61,004 bases of DNA from a gamma proteobacterium symbiont of Taylorina sp. Lineage in GTDB: Bacteria > Pseudomonadota > Gammaproteobacteria > GRL18. Both the position numbers and the translations under genes were made by a program. The notes below the pieces were generated by a model that saw nothing but the letters and a program-made list of their open reading frames with translations, ran no database searches and was not told the DNA's origin. This document shows, piece after piece, positions 35,036-44,049 of the stretch. Location: positions 24,259 to 85,262 of the forward strand of contig JAHXIV010000011.1 of assembly GCA_025655455.1 (NCBI GenBank), written 5' to 3'. Within the stretch, counting starts at the first letter, position 1. Every line of letters starts with the position of its first letter.

Positions 35036-36463
35036 ATGACAAGAAGTGCAGTCAATAAAAATAGATTGAATCATATGAAAAAACCACTTTTAACGGCGTA
35101 TCTAATCATTAGCGGCCTGTTTTTTCTATGTTTGTTGAATCCTTTAATGGCCAATCAGCAAAGCAGTGAAATTAGTGAAAAGGTATTGTCCAATGGCCTG
35201 AAAATAATTGTTAAACCTGACCACCGTGCACCTGTGGTGATTTCTCAGGTTTGGTATAAAGTGGGTTCAAGTTACGAAAGCGGCGGTACAACCGGTGTGT
35301 CTCATGTTCTGGAACATATGATGTTTAAGGGTACTAAAACATATCCTACTGGTGAATTTAATAAAATTATTGCCCGTAACGGGGGTGAAGATAATGCTTT
35401 TACCTCGGCAGATTACACCGCCTACTATCAAAAACTGGAAAAGAGTCGCCTTAAAGTGAGTTTTGAACTGGAAGCTGATCGTATGAGAGGTTTGCTGTTA
35501 CCTGAAGATGAATTTAACAAAGAAATTATGGTGGTGATGGAAGAGCGTCGCTGGCGTACCGATGATAAGCCCCAATCTTTAACCTATGAACAGTTTCATG
35601 CCACTGCTTTTGATAATAGCGGATATCACAATCCTACTATAGGCTGGATGGATGATCTCAAAAATATGACTGTTGATGATTTAAATCAATGGTATCAACG
35701 TTATTATGCCCCTAACAATGCCACTATTGTGGTGGTTGGTGATGTTAAAGCCAATGAGGTTTTCCAACTGGCAGATCACTATTTTGCATCATTAGAACCC
35801 TTTGATATTGCACCAGCCAAACCCAGAGTTGAACGGGAACAAAAAGGGACTAAACGTATAGAAATGGAATTAGAAGCTAAGTTGCCCTATTTGATTATGG
35901 GCTATAAAGTCCCGGTAATGAATACTGCACAGGAAACATGGGAGCCTTATGCACTGGATGTGCTGGCTGGTATTCTGGATGGAGGTGATAGTGCTCGATT
36001 GAGTAAAAATTTAATCAGAGGCAGTAAGATAGCAACCTCTGCAGGTGCGGGTTATTCACTGGATTCCAGAATGCAGACCCTTTTTCTACTTAATGGTGTA
36101 CCGTCTAAAGGAGTGAGTACGGTACAATTAGAACAAGCCCTGCTGAAAGAATTAGAGAATATAAAAACCACTTTAATTGCTGATGATGAATTATTACGAG
36201 TGAAAGCCCAGGTGATTTCATCGGCTGTGTATGAGCAGGATTCCATGTTTTATCAGGCGATGAAAATTGGTGCTGCAGAAACAGTGGGTATTGGTTGGCG
36301 GGAAGAAAAAAAGTATGTTGATAATATTAAGCAAGTGACAGCAGAACAGATTCGGCAGGTAGCAAAAAAATATTTTATTCCAGCCACTTTAACCGTTGCT
36401 TCTTTGAAACCAATAGTCTCTTTGCAAACTAACAAGCAACAGATAATTCAGGAGGAAAAATAA
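35036..36463 (+). CDS. M16 family zinc metallopeptidase (catalytic)
   Basis: Exported M16B peptidase. Signal peptide LLTAYLIISGLFFLCLLNPLMA precedes a ~430-residue two-domain M16 fold. The inverted zinc motif is HVLEH, with the downstream glutamate in NKEIMVVMEERR; FKGTKTYPTGEFN and NAFTSADYTAYY are typical. Active M16B enzymes usually work with a non-catalytic partner, which is the next gene (1-nt gap after the stop). Start: ATG 35036 or ATG 35075 (directly before the signal peptide); upstream TTG 34952 is unlikely. Such pairs lie beside rsmD and ftsYEX in many gammaproteobacteria. Substrate unknown. Confidence 0.9.
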   Translation: MTRSAVNKNRLNHMKKPLLTAYLIISGLFFLCLLNPLMANQQSSEISEKVLSNGLKIIVKPDHRAPVVISQVWYKVGSSYESGGTTGVSHVLEHMMFKGTKTYPTGEFNKIIARNGGEDNAFTSADYTAYYQKLEKSRLKVSFELEADRMRGLLLPEDEFNKEIMVVMEERRWRTDDKPQSLTYEQFHATAFDNSGYHNPTIGWMDDLKNMTVDDLNQWYQRYYAPNNATIVVVGDVKANEVFQLADHYFASLEPFDIAPAKPRVEREQKGTKRIEMELEAKLPYLIMGYKVPVMNTAQETWEPYALDVLAGILDGGDSARLSKNLIRGSKIATSAGAGYSLDSRMQTLFLLNGVPSKGVSTVQLEQALLKELENIKTTLIADDELLRVKAQVISSAVYEQDSMFYQAMKIGAAETVGIGWREEKKYVDNIKQVTAEQIRQVAKKYFIPATLTVASLKPIVSLQTNKQQIIQEEK

Positions 36464-36464
36464 T

Positions 36465-37808
36465 ATGATACTACCTGCAGTGTTGCTTTCCTTATTGCTA
36501 TTTAATAACGTTAATGCACAGGAAACGATTAAAGTTGGTAAAATTACCCAGTGGCATACAAGCAATGGCATGAAAGTACTTTTTCAGCAGGCTGATAGTC
36601 TGCCGATGATAGATTTAAGATTGATTTTTGATGCTGGGGCTGCCAGAGACGGCAGTTTTAAATCTGAAGATGGTATTGTTCTGGCTGGTCTGGCTAAACT
36701 CACTAATGGTTTGATTTTTGAAGGCACGTCTGAAATGGATGCTAATCAAATTGCTGAAAAGTTTGCCGGTTTAGGGGTTGAATATGGTAATGGCAGTTAT
36801 CGTGATATGGCGATTGTAAATATTCGTACTTTAAGTTACGAACAACAGCGCAATGATGCCGTTAATTTGCTTAGTCATATATTATCACAGGCTAATTTCC
36901 CCGATGAAGCTTTACAAAGAGAGAGTGCTAGAATGCTGGTAGCTCTGGATTATGAAGATCAGACGCCATCGAAAAAAGCCTCGCGTTATTTTTATCAATC
37001 ACTGTATAGTGAACATCCCTATGGTACACCGCCTTCAGGCATCCGTGAGAGTCTTAAAGCGATAAAACAAAAAGATTTACTGCGCTATTATCAGCAGTAT
37101 TATGTGGCAAAGAATGTTGTATTGGCCATTGTAGGTGATTTAACAGAATCTCAGGCACGTGGTTATGCAGAAAAAATTGCCAATACAATGCCGGCAGGTA
37201 GTAAAGCAATAGATTTGCCAAAAGCTGATCAACATTCAAAAGCGATTATTGTACGTGAGAATCACCCTTCTACTCAAACCACAGTGCTTATGGGGCAGCC
37301 GGTGTTAAAACGTGGAGAAAAAGATTTATATGCGCTTTACATAGGTAACCATATTCTTGGCGGCAGTGGCTTCAGTTCTCGCTTAATGAAAGAAGTCCGG
37401 GTAAAGAGAGGACTGACCTATAGTATTGGCAGCTACTTAGTCTCTATGCATGCACAAGGGCCCTATCAGTTTAGTTTTACCACCAAGAAAAGTTCAGCAA
37501 AGGAAGCGATTAAACTGGTTGAGCAGGAATTAAAACTGTTTATTGAACAGGGGCCGACTGAGGAAGAATTAAGCAACGCAAAATTAAACATTACCGGCAG
37601 CTTTCCATTGCGCCAGACCAGCAATGGGGATATTGTACAGAATCTGGCTGTGATAGGTTTTTATGATTTGCCTCTGGATTACCTGGACAACTACAATGCT
37701 AATATTGAAGCGGTGACTTTAGAACAGATTAAGTCTGTATTTAAAAAACGTGTACATCCTCAGACAATGGCAAAGATAATTATTGGTCCGGATGTTGAAT
37801 CTGAGTAA
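36465..37808 (+). CDS. M16 family peptidase homologue (non-catalytic partner)
   Basis: Second M16B subunit, 447 residues, with a signal peptide (ILPAVLLSLLLFNNVNA). The place of HxxEH holds GIVLAGLAKLTN, so it cannot bind catalytic zinc. It keeps the fold and the R/Y-rich C-terminal substrate-clamp region (GLTYSIGSYL with GGSGFSSRLMKEVRVKRG). Strong GGAGG upstream of ATG 36465. It should pair with the catalytic subunit upstream. rsmD follows after ~17 nt. Confidence 0.9.
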   Translation: MILPAVLLSLLLFNNVNAQETIKVGKITQWHTSNGMKVLFQQADSLPMIDLRLIFDAGAARDGSFKSEDGIVLAGLAKLTNGLIFEGTSEMDANQIAEKFAGLGVEYGNGSYRDMAIVNIRTLSYEQQRNDAVNLLSHILSQANFPDEALQRESARMLVALDYEDQTPSKKASRYFYQSLYSEHPYGTPPSGIRESLKAIKQKDLLRYYQQYYVAKNVVLAIVGDLTESQARGYAEKIANTMPAGSKAIDLPKADQHSKAIIVRENHPSTQTTVLMGQPVLKRGEKDLYALYIGNHILGGSGFSSRLMKEVRVKRGLTYSIGSYLVSMHAQGPYQFSFTTKKSSAKEAIKLVEQELKLFIEQGPTEEELSNAKLNITGSFPLRQTSNGDIVQNLAVIGFYDLPLDYLDNYNANIEAVTLEQIKSVFKKRVHPQTMAKIIIGPDVESE

Positions 37809-37825
37809 TTCATAAAAGCTGATTT

Positions 37826-38419
37826 TTGAGAATTTTTTTGAAAAAAAATAAAAAAAAATCGACTAATCAATTAAGAATTATTGCCGGTCAATGGCGTGGT
37901 CGTAAGCTTGATTTTGTTGATGGAGCAGGCTTACGTCCAACTATGGACAGAGTGCGAGAAACACTTTTCAACTGGCTGCAGGGTGAAATTGTCGGTGCCC
38001 GTTGTCTTGACTTGTTTACGGGTAGTGGAGCTCTGGGCTTAGAAGCACTGTCCAGAGGAGCAGGGGAAGTGTTTATGATAGATAAAAATCCACAGGCAAT
38101 TCAAATGATTGAAAAGAATCTGAATTTATTGTCCGTAGAAAATGCTCAGTTATTGCATATGGATGCACAGCAATTCCTGCAAACTTATGCTGCGCAGGAA
38201 ACCTTTGATATTGTATTTTTGGATCCCCCCTTTAATCAGCAATTAGTTTTGCCATTTTGCCATTATCTACAGGAATCAGCTTGTTTATCTGAACAAGCTA
38301 TGGTGTATATTGAGATGGAAAAAAATAAAAAACTGCTAGATCTTCCTCCGGGCTGGGATGTATTCAAAGAAAAAAAAGCAGGGCAACTGGCTTATTATTT
38401 AATTTCTACCAAATCCTAA
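37826..38419 (+). CDS. rsmD: 16S rRNA (guanine966-N2)-methyltransferase RsmD
   Basis: Methylates G966 of 16S rRNA in the assembled 30S subunit using SAM. Features: LRIIAGQWRGRKLDF, GLRPTMDRVRETLFNWL, SAM motif CLDLFTGSGALGLEALSRGA, and catalytic DPPF in IVFLDPPFN. The start is uncertain: TTG 37826 gives 197 residues with a Lys-rich extension, and TTG 37838 is also possible; no good ribosome binding site is seen. It is the last gene of the M16-M16-rsmD run. A convergent hairpin follows. Confidence 0.94.
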   Translation: MRIFLKKNKKKSTNQLRIIAGQWRGRKLDFVDGAGLRPTMDRVRETLFNWLQGEIVGARCLDLFTGSGALGLEALSRGAGEVFMIDKNPQAIQMIEKNLNLLSVENAQLLHMDAQQFLQTYAAQETFDIVFLDPPFNQQLVLPFCHYLQESACLSEQAMVYIEMEKNKKLLDLPPGWDVFKEKKAGQLAYYLISTKS

Positions 38420-38441
38420 CCTTAATAAACATGATAAGTGG

Positions 38442-38465
38442 TTCTAAGGAATAAATTCCTAAGAA
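38442..38465. terminator. Convergent hairpin between rsmD and hypE
   Basis: TTCTAAGGAA (38442-38451) pairs with TTCCTAAGAA (38456-38465) with one A-A mismatch and a 4-nt loop. It lies between convergent genes; there is no clear U-run, so terminator function is only likely. Confidence 0.5.
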
Positions 38466-38473
38466 TCCCTAAA

Positions 38474-39478
38474 TTAGCAAATCCTGGGTAAGGGATCTTC
38501 TTCCAGTTCTTCAAGAAAACGCTTTCCACCCAATTCTGTTGTTAATATAACCTGTGCATGGCCTGTTTTTATTTCACCAATAATTTCAGCATGCTGACCT
38601 GTATCCAATGTCTGCCATAGCTGCAGTGCCTGAGCAGCCTGTTCTGCTGCAATAATGGCGACCACTCTTCCCTCACAGGCAAGATAGAGCGGGTCATAGC
38701 CCAAAATATCACAGACACTTTGTACCTGTTCATGGATTGGAATTTTAGTCTGCAGCAACTGGACTTCATTTTGTGTTGCACGGGCAATTTCATTACACAC
38801 AGAAGCCAGACCGCCGCGAGTGGGATCGCGCATAAAACGCAGACCATCCAATTGTAATAATGTTTTGGTGAGAGGTAATACAGAGGCGGCATCAGATTGT
38901 AGATCCCCCTTTAAACCAAATTGCTCTCGTGCCAGCATCACGGCAGTGCCATGGTCACCAACCGTGCCGCTGACCAGGATTTTATCACCTGGTTTGATTT
39001 GATCCATACCCAGATTCATATTCTTCACCTTGCTGCCAATGCCGCTGGTAGCAAAAAACACTCCGGCACATTCTCCTCTTGGTAAAACCTTGGTATCTCC
39101 GGTAACAATCACCACTCCAGCTTCTTTTGCTGCTTCAGCCATACTGATGATAATACGCTCTAATTGTTCAAAGGGCAGCCCCTCTTCAATAAATGCATTC
39201 AGACTAAAATATTGTGGGATAGCACCTGCAACGGCCAGATCATTGACGGTGCCGTGAATTGCCAGTGAGCCAATGGTACCGCCTGGAAATTCAAGGGGAT
39301 TGACAGTAAAACCATCGGTTGTAAAGGCAATTTCTGTTTGATCTAATGACAGGTTTACTGCATCATTCTGAGTATTTAATAAAGGGTTGGAAAGATGATG
39401 GGCAAAGAGATCCTCAATAAGTTCACGCATATAACGACCGCCATTTCCATGGGCTAAAGAGATATATTTTTCATTCAT
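38474..39478 (-). CDS. hypE: Hydrogenase maturation protein HypE
   Basis: HypE dehydrates the S-carbamoyl group received from HypF into thiocyanate, the source of the cyanide ligands of [NiFe] hydrogenase. ATG 39478 has AAGGAA upstream; longer in-frame starts lack support. Features are SLAHGNGGRYMRELI, GTVNDLAVAGAIP, VTGDTKVLPRGE, RDPTRGGLASVCNEIA and the essential C-terminal cysteine in the terminal PRIC. It is ~6 kb from hypF and ~12 kb from hypCABD, separated by sensory genes. No hydrogenase structural gene is in the window. Confidence 0.95.
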   Translation of the reverse strand: MNEKYISLAHGNGGRYMRELIEDLFAHHLSNPLLNTQNDAVNLSLDQTEIAFTTDGFTVNPLEFPGGTIGSLAIHGTVNDLAVAGAIPQYFSLNAFIEEGLPFEQLERIIISMAEAAKEAGVVIVTGDTKVLPRGECAGVFFATSGIGSKVKNMNLGMDQIKPGDKILVSGTVGDHGTAVMLAREQFGLKGDLQSDAASVLPLTKTLLQLDGLRFMRDPTRGGLASVCNEIARATQNEVQLLQTKIPIHEQVQSVCDILGYDPLYLACEGRVVAIIAAEQAAQALQLWQTLDTGQHAEIIGEIKTGHAQVILTTELGGKRFLEELEEDPLPRIC

Positions 39479-39707
39479 AGTTAAATTCCTTAATAGTATC
39501 CACGGATATATCATCCATCACGGGGTGCTTATGATCTATTTTACAATAGGGGTTATTTTATCCTGTGTCCAGAATATACTTTTTATACGAATACTTTATC
39601 ACTTGTTTTGCTGAGGATAAAATGATGATGAAGTTTTTTTATCAGCCTGAATGGACTATCCATAATGATGCATTGTAATAAGAAATAGTTCAGCCTAGAA
39701 TATCTTT

Positions 39708-41549
39708 ATGAAAAATCGATTACTTAAAGCTTGTTTAATTTTTTTATGTTGGCAGGGTTTTATTCCGCTGCAGGTTTATTCTGCACAGATTGAAAAAGCT
39801 CAGATAGAAACGGTTAAAATTGGTGTACTGGCAAAGCGTGGTGTGGAAAAATCCCTGTTAAAGTGGGAGCCAACAGCAGAATTTCTTAATCAAAGATTTA
39901 CTGATGCTCAGTTCCAGATTGTGCCTATGAAATTTGATGAAATACCGATACTGGTTAAAAATAAACTGGTAGACTTCGTTATTGTTAACTCCGCCATTTA
40001 TGTCGATCTTTATATTAAATACGGTGTTCGTCGTATTTTAACCTTAAATAATCATTTATCCCATGGTATGGATTTGACACAATTTGGCAGTGTAATTTTT
40101 ACCCGAACAGACAGTTCTGAACTTAATGACATTCTGGATTTAAAAAATCAAAGCATTGCTGCTGTTCATCCGACCTCGCTGGGCGGGTGGTTAATGGCTT
40201 ATAGAGAATTAAAGCAACACGCTATTAATAAAAATGATCTCAAGCAGGTGGATTATCTGCAAACCCATGATGCTGTGGTTCATGCAGTACTAAATAAAAA
40301 GGTGAATGCCGGGATTGTTCGAACAGATACTTTGGAACGAATGCAGTCAGAAAATAAACTGGATATTAATGAACTAAAAATAATTAATGCACAAAACTTT
40401 GAGGATTTTCCTTTTCATATCAGTACTCGTCTTTATCCGGAATGGCCTATTGCTAAATTAAAGCATACGCCGGGAGAGCTGGCCAAACGGGTTAGTTTAG
40501 AACTGATGCATTTAAAAGCTGATGATACGGCGGCTATTGCAGCAAAGATTAAAGGCTGGATGATTCCTGAAAATTATCTACCGGTACATGAACTCCTTAA
40601 AGAGTTGGAAGTAGGATCGTATAGGGATATTAATAAAATTTCTTTTGTAAAGGTGATAAAAACATATCGTTACCTTATTATTGCTATCGTGCTGGTCATG
40701 GTGATGTTGTTAGTCATGGCACTACGTATTTTACGTTTAAACCAACAGTTAAAAATTAAGCAAAAAAGCCTTGAATTCAGCCAGGAGAATCTAAAAGCAA
40801 CTTTTGAACAGGCTGCCGTTGGTTTGATGCATCTGAGTCCAGAAGGTGAATTACTGCGAGTTAATCAACGTTTTTGTGTTCTGGTAGGCTATACTCAGTG
40901 GGAACTTAAAAACATTAATCTGATGGATATCAGTTATTCTGAGGATTTAGCAAAAGAGATAGAGCAATTTGATAAATTACGTCAGGCTGAGGCGGATAAT
41001 TTTTCAATTCAGAAACGATTTGTGCATAAAGATACAACAATTTTTTGGACAATTCTTACGGTATCCTGTATTCGGGATGAAAATGAACATATTAAATATA
41101 TGGTTGCCGTTGTTGATGATATTTCAAAACTGAAAGCCCTTGAAGCTGATTTAAAAACCAATAAAAAACAACAGGAATTGATTCTGCATCTTGCCGGGGA
41201 TGGAATTCTTGGACTTGATATTAATGCCAACCATACCTTTGTCAATCAAACTGCAGCTGATATGCTGGGTTACACTCAGCAAGAGATGCTGGGTATCAAT
41301 AGTCATCAAATGTGGCATCACACGAAACAGGATGGAAAATCATTTCCTGATAAAGACTGCCCCATTGCTTCAGTCTTGAAACAGGGTGTGACACACCGTG
41401 GTGTACATGAACTATTCTGGCGTAAAGATGGCTCTTCTTTTTATGCGGATTATATCAGTACGCCGATTATTGAAAGTGATGTGATAACCGGTGCTGTGGT
41501 ATTGTTTCACAAACTGGACGATATTCAGATTTCTTTATCAGCAGAATAA
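39708..41549 (+). CDS. PhnD-like sensor domain fused to two PAS domains, no output domain
   Basis: A 613-residue membrane protein. After a signal-anchor, residues ~35-305 are a PhnD-family periplasmic binding domain (VKIGVLAKRGVEKSLLKW, VDFVIVNSAIYVDL, SLGGWLMAYREL, VNAGIVRTDTLERM), clearly related to the stand-alone binding protein at 50054. TM near residues 325-347 is followed by two cytoplasmic PAS domains (~360-475 and ~485-605); the second has HHTKQDGKSFPDKDCPI and FWRKDGSSFYADYISTPI. The protein stops after PAS2 without kinase, GGDEF or receiver, so it must act through a partner, most simply the GGDEF protein encoded 19 nt downstream. It is divergent from hypE with ~230 nt between. Confidence 0.85.
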   Translation: MKNRLLKACLIFLCWQGFIPLQVYSAQIEKAQIETVKIGVLAKRGVEKSLLKWEPTAEFLNQRFTDAQFQIVPMKFDEIPILVKNKLVDFVIVNSAIYVDLYIKYGVRRILTLNNHLSHGMDLTQFGSVIFTRTDSSELNDILDLKNQSIAAVHPTSLGGWLMAYRELKQHAINKNDLKQVDYLQTHDAVVHAVLNKKVNAGIVRTDTLERMQSENKLDINELKIINAQNFEDFPFHISTRLYPEWPIAKLKHTPGELAKRVSLELMHLKADDTAAIAAKIKGWMIPENYLPVHELLKELEVGSYRDINKISFVKVIKTYRYLIIAIVLVMVMLLVMALRILRLNQQLKIKQKSLEFSQENLKATFEQAAVGLMHLSPEGELLRVNQRFCVLVGYTQWELKNINLMDISYSEDLAKEIEQFDKLRQAEADNFSIQKRFVHKDTTIFWTILTVSCIRDENEHIKYMVAVVDDISKLKALEADLKTNKKQQELILHLAGDGILGLDINANHTFVNQTAADMLGYTQQEMLGINSHQMWHHTKQDGKSFPDKDCPIASVLKQGVTHRGVHELFWRKDGSSFYADYISTPIIESDVITGAVVLFHKLDDIQISLSAE

Positions 41550-41568
41550 ACAGGCTCTTTTTCATAAA

Positions 41569-43944
41569 ATGCTTAGAATCTTTCTAATAATTTCCTTTCT
41601 CATAATGATTTTTTCAGCCCTGGTTGTGCAATGGCTGATGTCAGCCAAAATTACTGAGATCTCGAATAATTTTCAACAGGAAGCAAAAACTGTTCTGGAA
41701 ATAGAAAAAACATTTTTCTCCCGCGATATTAATGAGGTGAGTTCAGATTTAATCTTTTTGGCAGAACAGGCACAATTACAATCCTATATGCCGCAAAACA
41801 AGGATTCAAGTGCTGTCAATGAAATAGCCAATACTTTTCTGAGATTTAGTCAAAATAAAGAACGTTATGATCAAATTCGTTATATTGATGTTAATGGTGT
41901 AGAAATCATCCGCATCAATTATAAAAATGGCAGTGCTGACATCATTCCCACTACCGATCTGCAAAATAAGTTACATCGTTATTATTTTTCTGAAACCACC
42001 ATGCTGAAATCAGGAGAAGTATATATCTCTCCTTTTGATTTAAATATTGAAAATAAGCAAATTGAAGTACCTTTAAAGCCAATGATCCGTTTTGGTACAC
42101 CGATAAAGGATTACCATGGCAATAATAATGGCATTATTATTGTTAATTATTTTGGTCAACTCATTCTGGATAAATTCCTTGAAATCAGAAAAGGTTTTTC
42201 AGGCAATATCATGTTGCTGAATGCAGAAGGATATTATTTAATTGGACAAAACAGGGATCAGGATTGGGCTTTTATGTTTAACGATAAAATGTACGGTCAT
42301 TTTAGTACAGACTTTCCAGCCATATGGCCTTTACTGAAGGATAAAAATACGGGTTTTAAGCAATCGTTAAATGGTTTATTTATGCACCAATATATTGAGC
42401 CTGAGTTGTTCTGGAAAAATAGTCATCAGGGAACACAACAGCTTTCTAAACAACTCTCTAAACAAAGAAGAAAATGTAAAAACTGCAGATTTATTATGGT
42501 TGCTTATTTGAGTCATAAACAGATTGAACAGATTAAAAGCAACTATTTGAATCAAATTTTACCTTCTGTAATTTTTATAACACTTTTATTGATTTTTACA
42601 TTATGGCTGATCCTTAAGTATTACAATAAACACCAGCAAAGTGAGCAAAAACTATTTGCTATTCATAGTTCACTGCTTGAAGAACGGGATGCATTTGTTG
42701 GTGGCCCGACCATTGTTTTTAAGTGGTTTAACCACTATGGCTGGCCGGTTGAATATGTTTCAGAGAATGTTAACAATGTATTAGGTTATCAGGCTGAACA
42801 ATTTATGCAGCAGGAACTCAATTTTTCCAGCATTATTATCCCTGAGCACAGGCAGCAGGTTATAGATAATTTAAATAAAGCAAAAAAACAGGAAAAAAAC
42901 TGGCTTGAACTGGACGCCTTTCAAATTGTTGCCCATAATGGAGAACGTCTTTGGGTACAAGGTACAGTTACTTTCTTAAAAGATGAGGATGGTTATATCA
43001 GTCGATTTTTTGGCTACTTTAATGATATTTCCCGGCTTAAAGAAATTGAGGAGCAATTAATCCAGAACAGTGAATACATACAGTCAGTGATTAACACTAT
43101 TGCTGATCCAACTCTGGTTATCAATGTTGCAGATTATAATATTCAGTTCTCAAATCGTGCTGCCAATAAAATGTATCTGGATACGGAAAAATATGATGCG
43201 AAAAGTATGACTTGTTACCAGTTATCTCATAAAATTAATCAGCCATGCTCAGGAGGCGATGATCCCTGTCCTATTCTTGAAGTGAAAAAAACCGGTAAAA
43301 CGGCACGGGTAGTTCATACACATTTCAATCAGCAAAAACAGAAACTTTATATTGAAGTTGCGGCAACCCCTATCTTTGACGAATACAATCAGATTAGCCA
43401 GATTATTGAATCTCATCGTGATATTAGCAGTCATATTGAAAAACAACAGAAATTACAAGAGTTAGCGGTTACCGACCCACTTACCAAAATCTACAATCGA
43501 TTGAAATTTGACAATGAATTAGAGAACCAGATTAATCAGGCTCGTTTATCAAAGATTACCTTCAGCTTGATTATGCTTGATATTGATCATTTTAAACATA
43601 TTAATGATGAGTTCGGGCATGATATTGGAGATGAAATATTAAAGAAATTTGTTATAGTTATTCGTAATAATATTCGTAGTAATGATATTTTAGCTCGTTG
43701 GGGAGGAGAAGAATTTATGTTATTGATGCCATTATGTAATATTCAAACTGCTCAGCGTATTTGTGATCAATTACAACAAGCTGTCGCTTGCTATGATTTT
43801 GAAATTGGCAGACCCGTTACTTCCAGCTTTGGTGTCACCAGTTCATCAGATTCTGATACCTCTGCCAGTATCAGCAAAAGAGTGGATGATGCTTTGTATC
43901 AGTCTAAATTAAATGGCAGAAACTGTGTGACGGTGCGAAAATGA
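41569..43944 (+). CDS. Cache-PAS-PAS-GGDEF diguanylate cyclase
   Basis: A 791-residue membrane sensor expected to make c-di-GMP. TM1 (IFLIISFLIMIFSALVVQWLM), a periplasmic dCache-like domain (~40-330; YDQIRYIDVNGVEIIRI, YISPFDLNIE), TM2 (~345-367), two PAS domains, and GGDEF with LARWGGEEFMLLMP (the GGEEF variant) and VTDPLTKIYNRLKF. The second PAS has PCSGGDDPCPILEVKKTG, the Cys-Pro-Ile motif shared with other PAS domains here. ATG 41569 is 19 nt after the upstream stop; a longer frame to 41491 overlaps that gene and lacks support. No EAL domain. Confidence 0.88.
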   Translation: MLRIFLIISFLIMIFSALVVQWLMSAKITEISNNFQQEAKTVLEIEKTFFSRDINEVSSDLIFLAEQAQLQSYMPQNKDSSAVNEIANTFLRFSQNKERYDQIRYIDVNGVEIIRINYKNGSADIIPTTDLQNKLHRYYFSETTMLKSGEVYISPFDLNIENKQIEVPLKPMIRFGTPIKDYHGNNNGIIIVNYFGQLILDKFLEIRKGFSGNIMLLNAEGYYLIGQNRDQDWAFMFNDKMYGHFSTDFPAIWPLLKDKNTGFKQSLNGLFMHQYIEPELFWKNSHQGTQQLSKQLSKQRRKCKNCRFIMVAYLSHKQIEQIKSNYLNQILPSVIFITLLLIFTLWLILKYYNKHQQSEQKLFAIHSSLLEERDAFVGGPTIVFKWFNHYGWPVEYVSENVNNVLGYQAEQFMQQELNFSSIIIPEHRQQVIDNLNKAKKQEKNWLELDAFQIVAHNGERLWVQGTVTFLKDEDGYISRFFGYFNDISRLKEIEEQLIQNSEYIQSVINTIADPTLVINVADYNIQFSNRAANKMYLDTEKYDAKSMTCYQLSHKINQPCSGGDDPCPILEVKKTGKTARVVHTHFNQQKQKLYIEVAATPIFDEYNQISQIIESHRDISSHIEKQQKLQELAVTDPLTKIYNRLKFDNELENQINQARLSKITFSLIMLDIDHFKHINDEFGHDIGDEILKKFVIVIRNNIRSNDILARWGGEEFMLLMPLCNIQTAQRICDQLQQAVACYDFEIGRPVTSSFGVTSSSDSDTSASISKRVDDALYQSKLNGRNCVTVRK

Positions 43945-44049
43945 CTATACTAATGAACATCTATGTGTTGATAAACTGAATGCCATTGGCTTGAAAATTG
44001 TATTCTATTAAGAATACTGTTTATTTATATGTTTATAAGGGAAATAATA

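Noticed and set aside
39478..39514. Longer start for hypE (MIYPWILLRNLTM...)
   Set aside because: The extension is not part of the HypE family and the ATG at 39478 has a proper AAGGAA site.
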